7,180 bases of DNA. Source: an uncultured Collinsella sp. (GTDB taxonomy: Bacteria > Actinomycetota > Coriobacteriia > Coriobacteriales > Coriobacteriaceae). This document shows, piece after piece, positions 5,550 to 7,180 of the stretch (the stretch's first letter is position 1; every line of letters starts with the position of its first letter). The stretch lies in contig CALHDP010000009.1 in the NCBI GenBank assembly GCA_938023085.1, forward strand, positions 1 to 7,180. The letters are read 5' to 3'. Below the pieces are notes generated by a model that worked only from the letters and a program-made list of their open reading frames with translations, was not told the origin of the DNA and made no database searches. The position numbers were made by a program, and so were the translations under genes.

Positions 5550-6575
5550 ATGAAACAGTACACGGTTGCTATTTTGGGCGCGACGGGAGCCGTGGGCACC
5601 CAGATGCTCGAGTGCTTAAACGAGCAGGAGTTTCCGGTTGGCAAGCTCAAGCTGCTGGCGAGCGCTCGTTCTGCGGGCAAAACCGTCGAGTTCCGCGGCG
5701 AGCAGATCGTGATCGAAGAGGCTTGCCCCGAGGCCTTTGAGGGCTGTGACATCGTACTTGGCGCCGCCGGCGACGACATCGCGAAGGAGCTACTGCCCGA
5801 GGCCGTCAAGCGCGGTGCCGTTGTGGTCGACAACAGCCATGCCTTCCGCATGGATCCCGAGGTGCCGCTGGTCGTGCCCGAGATCAATGCCGACGACATC
5901 AAGTGGCATCACGGCCTTATCGCCAACCCCAACTGCGCGACCATTATCGGCCTGGTCCCCACGTGGCCGCTGCATCAGCTCGCTGGCGTGAAGCGCATGA
6001 TCGTCTCGACGTATCAGGCGGCTTCGGGTGCCGGCGCTCCCGGAATGGCCGAGCTCGAAGCACAGCTTGCCGCCCTGGGCCGTGGCGAGGAGATTCCCGA
6101 GCCGCGCGCATTTGCCGCCCAGCTGGCGAGCAACCTGATTCCGCAGATTGGCGGCGTCAAGGAGGAGGGCTTTACCTCTGAGGAGATGAAGCTGCAAAAC
6201 GAGGGCCGCAAGATCATGCACCTGCCCGAGCTGCGCGTGAACTGCACTTGCGTGCGCGTACCTGTGCTGCGCTCGCACTCCGAGAGTATTACGCTCGAGT
6301 TTGAGCGCGACATTACGGTTGAGGAGGCCCGTGCTGCGCTGGCTGCCGCTCCGGGCGTGAAGCTGGTTGACGACATGGGCGCCGAGGATGCACACGACCG
6401 CTTCCCCATGCCGATGGATACGTCCGACCAGGACCTGATTTGGGTCGGCCGCGTGCGTCGCGACATCTCGAACCCCGAGGCTGCGCGCGGCATCACCTTC
6501 TGGTGCTGCGGCGACCAAATCCGTAAGGGCGCGGCAACCAACGCCGTCCAGATCGCTAAGCTGCTCTGCGAGTAG
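5550..6575 (+). CDS. asd: Aspartate-semialdehyde dehydrogenase
   Basis: Reduces 4-phospho-L-aspartate with NADPH to L-aspartate 4-semialdehyde, the branch point toward lysine and homoserine. It has 341 residues, normal for the family. The nucleotide-binding loop GATGAVGTQML is at 10-20. DNSHAFRMD at 94-102 includes R100, the expected phosphate-binding arginine. NPNCATI at 127-133 carries the catalytic cysteine C129. STYQAASGAG at 153-162 is the substrate-binding glutamine motif. RSHSES at 241-246 holds the acid/base histidine H243. GDQIRKGAATNAVQIAKLL at 321-339 is the usual C-terminal helix. The ATG at 5550 is preceded by AAAGGGGGAAGC, a good if slightly close ribosome site, and begins with the family N-terminus. 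A longer reading from 5418 only translates the leader hairpin. It is probably expressed with lysC or from its own leader. Element C follows 16 bases after the stop. Confidence 0.97.
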   Translation: MKQYTVAILGATGAVGTQMLECLNEQEFPVGKLKLLASARSAGKTVEFRGEQIVIEEACPEAFEGCDIVLGAAGDDIAKELLPEAVKRGAVVVDNSHAFRMDPEVPLVVPEINADDIKWHHGLIANPNCATIIGLVPTWPLHQLAGVKRMIVSTYQAASGAGAPGMAELEAQLAALGRGEEIPEPRAFAAQLASNLIPQIGGVKEEGFTSEEMKLQNEGRKIMHLPELRVNCTCVRVPVLRSHSESITLEFERDITVEEARAALAAAPGVKLVDDMGAEDAHDRFPMPMDTSDQDLIWVGRVRRDISNPEAARGITFWCCGDQIRKGAATNAVQIAKLLCE

Positions 6576-6591
6576 CGGTTGACCTGTCCGG

Positions 6592-6717
6592 CGGGGGCCG
6601 GGCTTAGCTTTCAGAACGTCCTCGACCATGTGTGGCGCCTTGTCCTGCTCCTTCGGAGCCGCGGACAAGGCGCCACACTGGTCTGCGGAGTGTTCTGAAA
6701 GCTAAGCCCGGCCCCCG
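6592..6717 (+). repeat. Nested long hairpin element C, 3' of asd
   Basis: The outer arms 6592-6617 and 6692-6717 are perfect 26-base inverted repeats. The inner arms 6630-6645 and 6663-6678 are perfect over 16 bases (GTGTGGCGCCTTGTCC), tipped by GCTCC-TTC-GGAGC. The joining segments are GTCCTCGACCAT (6618-6629) and TGGTCTGCGGAGT (6679-6691), nearly the same as in the element at 1142-1258 although the stems differ. GACCA and TGGTC can pair with each other. It starts 16 bases after the asd stop, in the sense orientation. No T run follows. The near-repeats GCGGTTGAC (6575-6583) and GCGGTGAC (6721-6728) flank it and might be an insertion-site duplication. Confidence 0.85.
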
Positions 6718-6828
6718 ACTGCGGTGACGCTGCTGCGAGCGGCCTGCGATGGGGCCGTTGTTGATTGGGGCCGCTGGGCTGATGTGGGGGCGCGCGGCTG
6801 TTGCGGGCTCTGGTCCCGGCGGCGGCCT

Positions 6829-6911
6829 CGGCGCTTCGCGCCTGCCGCCTTGGGGGACTGCGGAGTGCGGCCGGCAGCTGCGGCGCGTTCGCGCCTGCTG
6901 CCTGGGGTGAC
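6829..6911 (+). repeat. Imperfect 30-base direct repeat with hairpins
   Basis: Copy 1 (6829-6858) and copy 2 (6881-6911) share the pattern CGGCGC(G)TTCGCGCCTG, then YYGCC and a G run ending in GAC. Each contains a small hairpin (GGCGC-TTC-GCGCC; GGCGCG-TT-CGCGCC). Between them, CTGCGGAGTG (6858-6867) exactly repeats a box of element C (6683-6692). The rest of 6718-6920 is G/T-biased on the + strand with many GGGG runs. No convincing gene is seen in it. Confidence 0.5.
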
Positions 6912-6922
6912 TTTGGGGTCGA

Positions 6923-6953
6923 TTGGGGTTGTCTGCACAATTCGCGGTATTAT
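6923..6953 (+). promoter_or_regulatory. Candidate promoter of the ogt-like gene
   Basis: TATTAT (6948-6953) is a 5/6 match to a -10 and lies 27 bases before the GTG start. A possible -35 is TTGGGG (6923-6928) with a long 19-base spacer. TTGTCT (6929-6934) is closer to consensus but only 13 bases away. The -10 is plausible and the -35 poor. Confidence 0.4.
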
Positions 6954-6980
6954 GGTGCGGAGTTTTGAAAGGAGCCGCTG

Positions 6981-7180
6981 GTGGTCACGACGACGTTTGC
7001 TTCGCCTTTGGGCGAAATCTTGCTTGCCGCTGATGGCCGCGGTTTGACGGGGCTTTGGTTTGAGGGACAGGAGCACTTTGGCTCTACGCTTCTCAAAGAA
7101 GATGCAGAGCATGTTGAAGGTACCGATGCGGTTTCCGGTATTGGTGGCATGTCTTCGGCGAATCCGGCCCATGGTGCGGC
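6981..7180 (+). CDS. ogt: Methylated-DNA-protein-cysteine methyltransferase, 5' part
   Basis: The N-terminal 66 codons of a gene that runs off the right edge. The start VVTTTFASPLGEILLAADGR and then GLTGLWFEGQEHF (residues 21-33) match the N-terminal domain of Ogt/MGMT suicide DNA-repair enzymes, which move the alkyl group from O6-alkylguanine to their own cysteine. The catalytic PCHR motif would lie beyond the window, so activity cannot be judged. GTG at 6981 is chosen because AAAGGAG (6968-6974) sits 6 bases before it. After residue 38 the sequence is less typical of the family (LLKEDAEHVEG onward), perhaps a linker. It starts far from asd behind its own candidate promoter, so it is probably a separate unit. 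Confidence 0.72.
   Translation, partial: MVTTTFASPLGEILLAADGRGLTGLWFEGQEHFGSTLLKEDAEHVEGTDAVSGIGGMSSANPAHGA

Noticed and set aside
5790..6668. 292-residue open frame antisense to asd
   Set aside because: Overlaps intact asd and begins inside element C; no support of its own.
6611..6940. 109-residue - strand proline/arginine/alanine-rich frame
   Set aside because: Low-complexity translation of the G-rich intergenic stretch and of element C; no start context.
1..7180. CRISPR array, tRNA or rRNA gene, prophage or transposase gene
   Set aside because: No regularly spaced direct repeats with spacers, no tRNA-like cloverleaf noticed, no rRNA stretches and no transposase or integrase motifs on either strand.

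Overview
The window (7,180 bases, mostly about 60-65% G+C by eye) looks like a chromosomal segment from a high-G+C actinobacterium of the Coriobacteriia. Protein texture and codon use suggest Collinsella or a close relative. This is inference from memory; there is no rRNA or other phylogenetic marker here.

The core is an aspartate-family amino acid locus built around a 104-base divergent intergenic region. To the right, on the + strand, lie lysC (aspartokinase, 3987-5375) and asd (aspartate-semialdehyde dehydrogenase, 5550-6575). To the left, on the - strand, lie thrC (threonine synthase, 2365-3882) and thrB (homoserine kinase, 1282-2163). Together they cover aspartate to aspartyl phosphate, then aspartate semialdehyde, then (after homoserine dehydrogenase, which is not in the window) homoserine phosphate, then threonine. 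Asd also feeds lysine synthesis. At the right edge a methylated-DNA repair methyltransferase (ogt-like) begins with a GTG start and is cut by the window end.

The left 900 bases differ. They are visibly AT-richer (one counted line, 601-660, is 24/60 G+C, against 38/60 for 4021-4080 in lysC). They hold a two-gene - strand cassette: a small secreted protein with a clear signal peptide (369-884), then a 34-residue single-span membrane protein (240-344) with its own ribosome binding site, ended by a hairpin at 186-205. Further left are two copies of a 17-base dyad, exactly 90 bases apart.

The most interesting signal is non-coding. Just after the stop codons of thrB (23-base gap) and asd (16-base gap), in the sense orientation of each gene, sit two long nested hairpins (1142-1258 and 6592-6717). 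Their stems differ in sequence yet pair perfectly, while the single-stranded boxes between inner and outer stems are nearly identical (GTCCTCGAYCAT on one side, GRTCTGCGGAKT on the other). The one Y in the first box is matched by a complementary R in the second. Conserved loops with compensated stems are the signature of a structured RNA or a mobile hairpin element. A third, more divergent nested hairpin (2178-2289) lies in the thrC-thrB gap, and a half-copy lies at 1034-1062.
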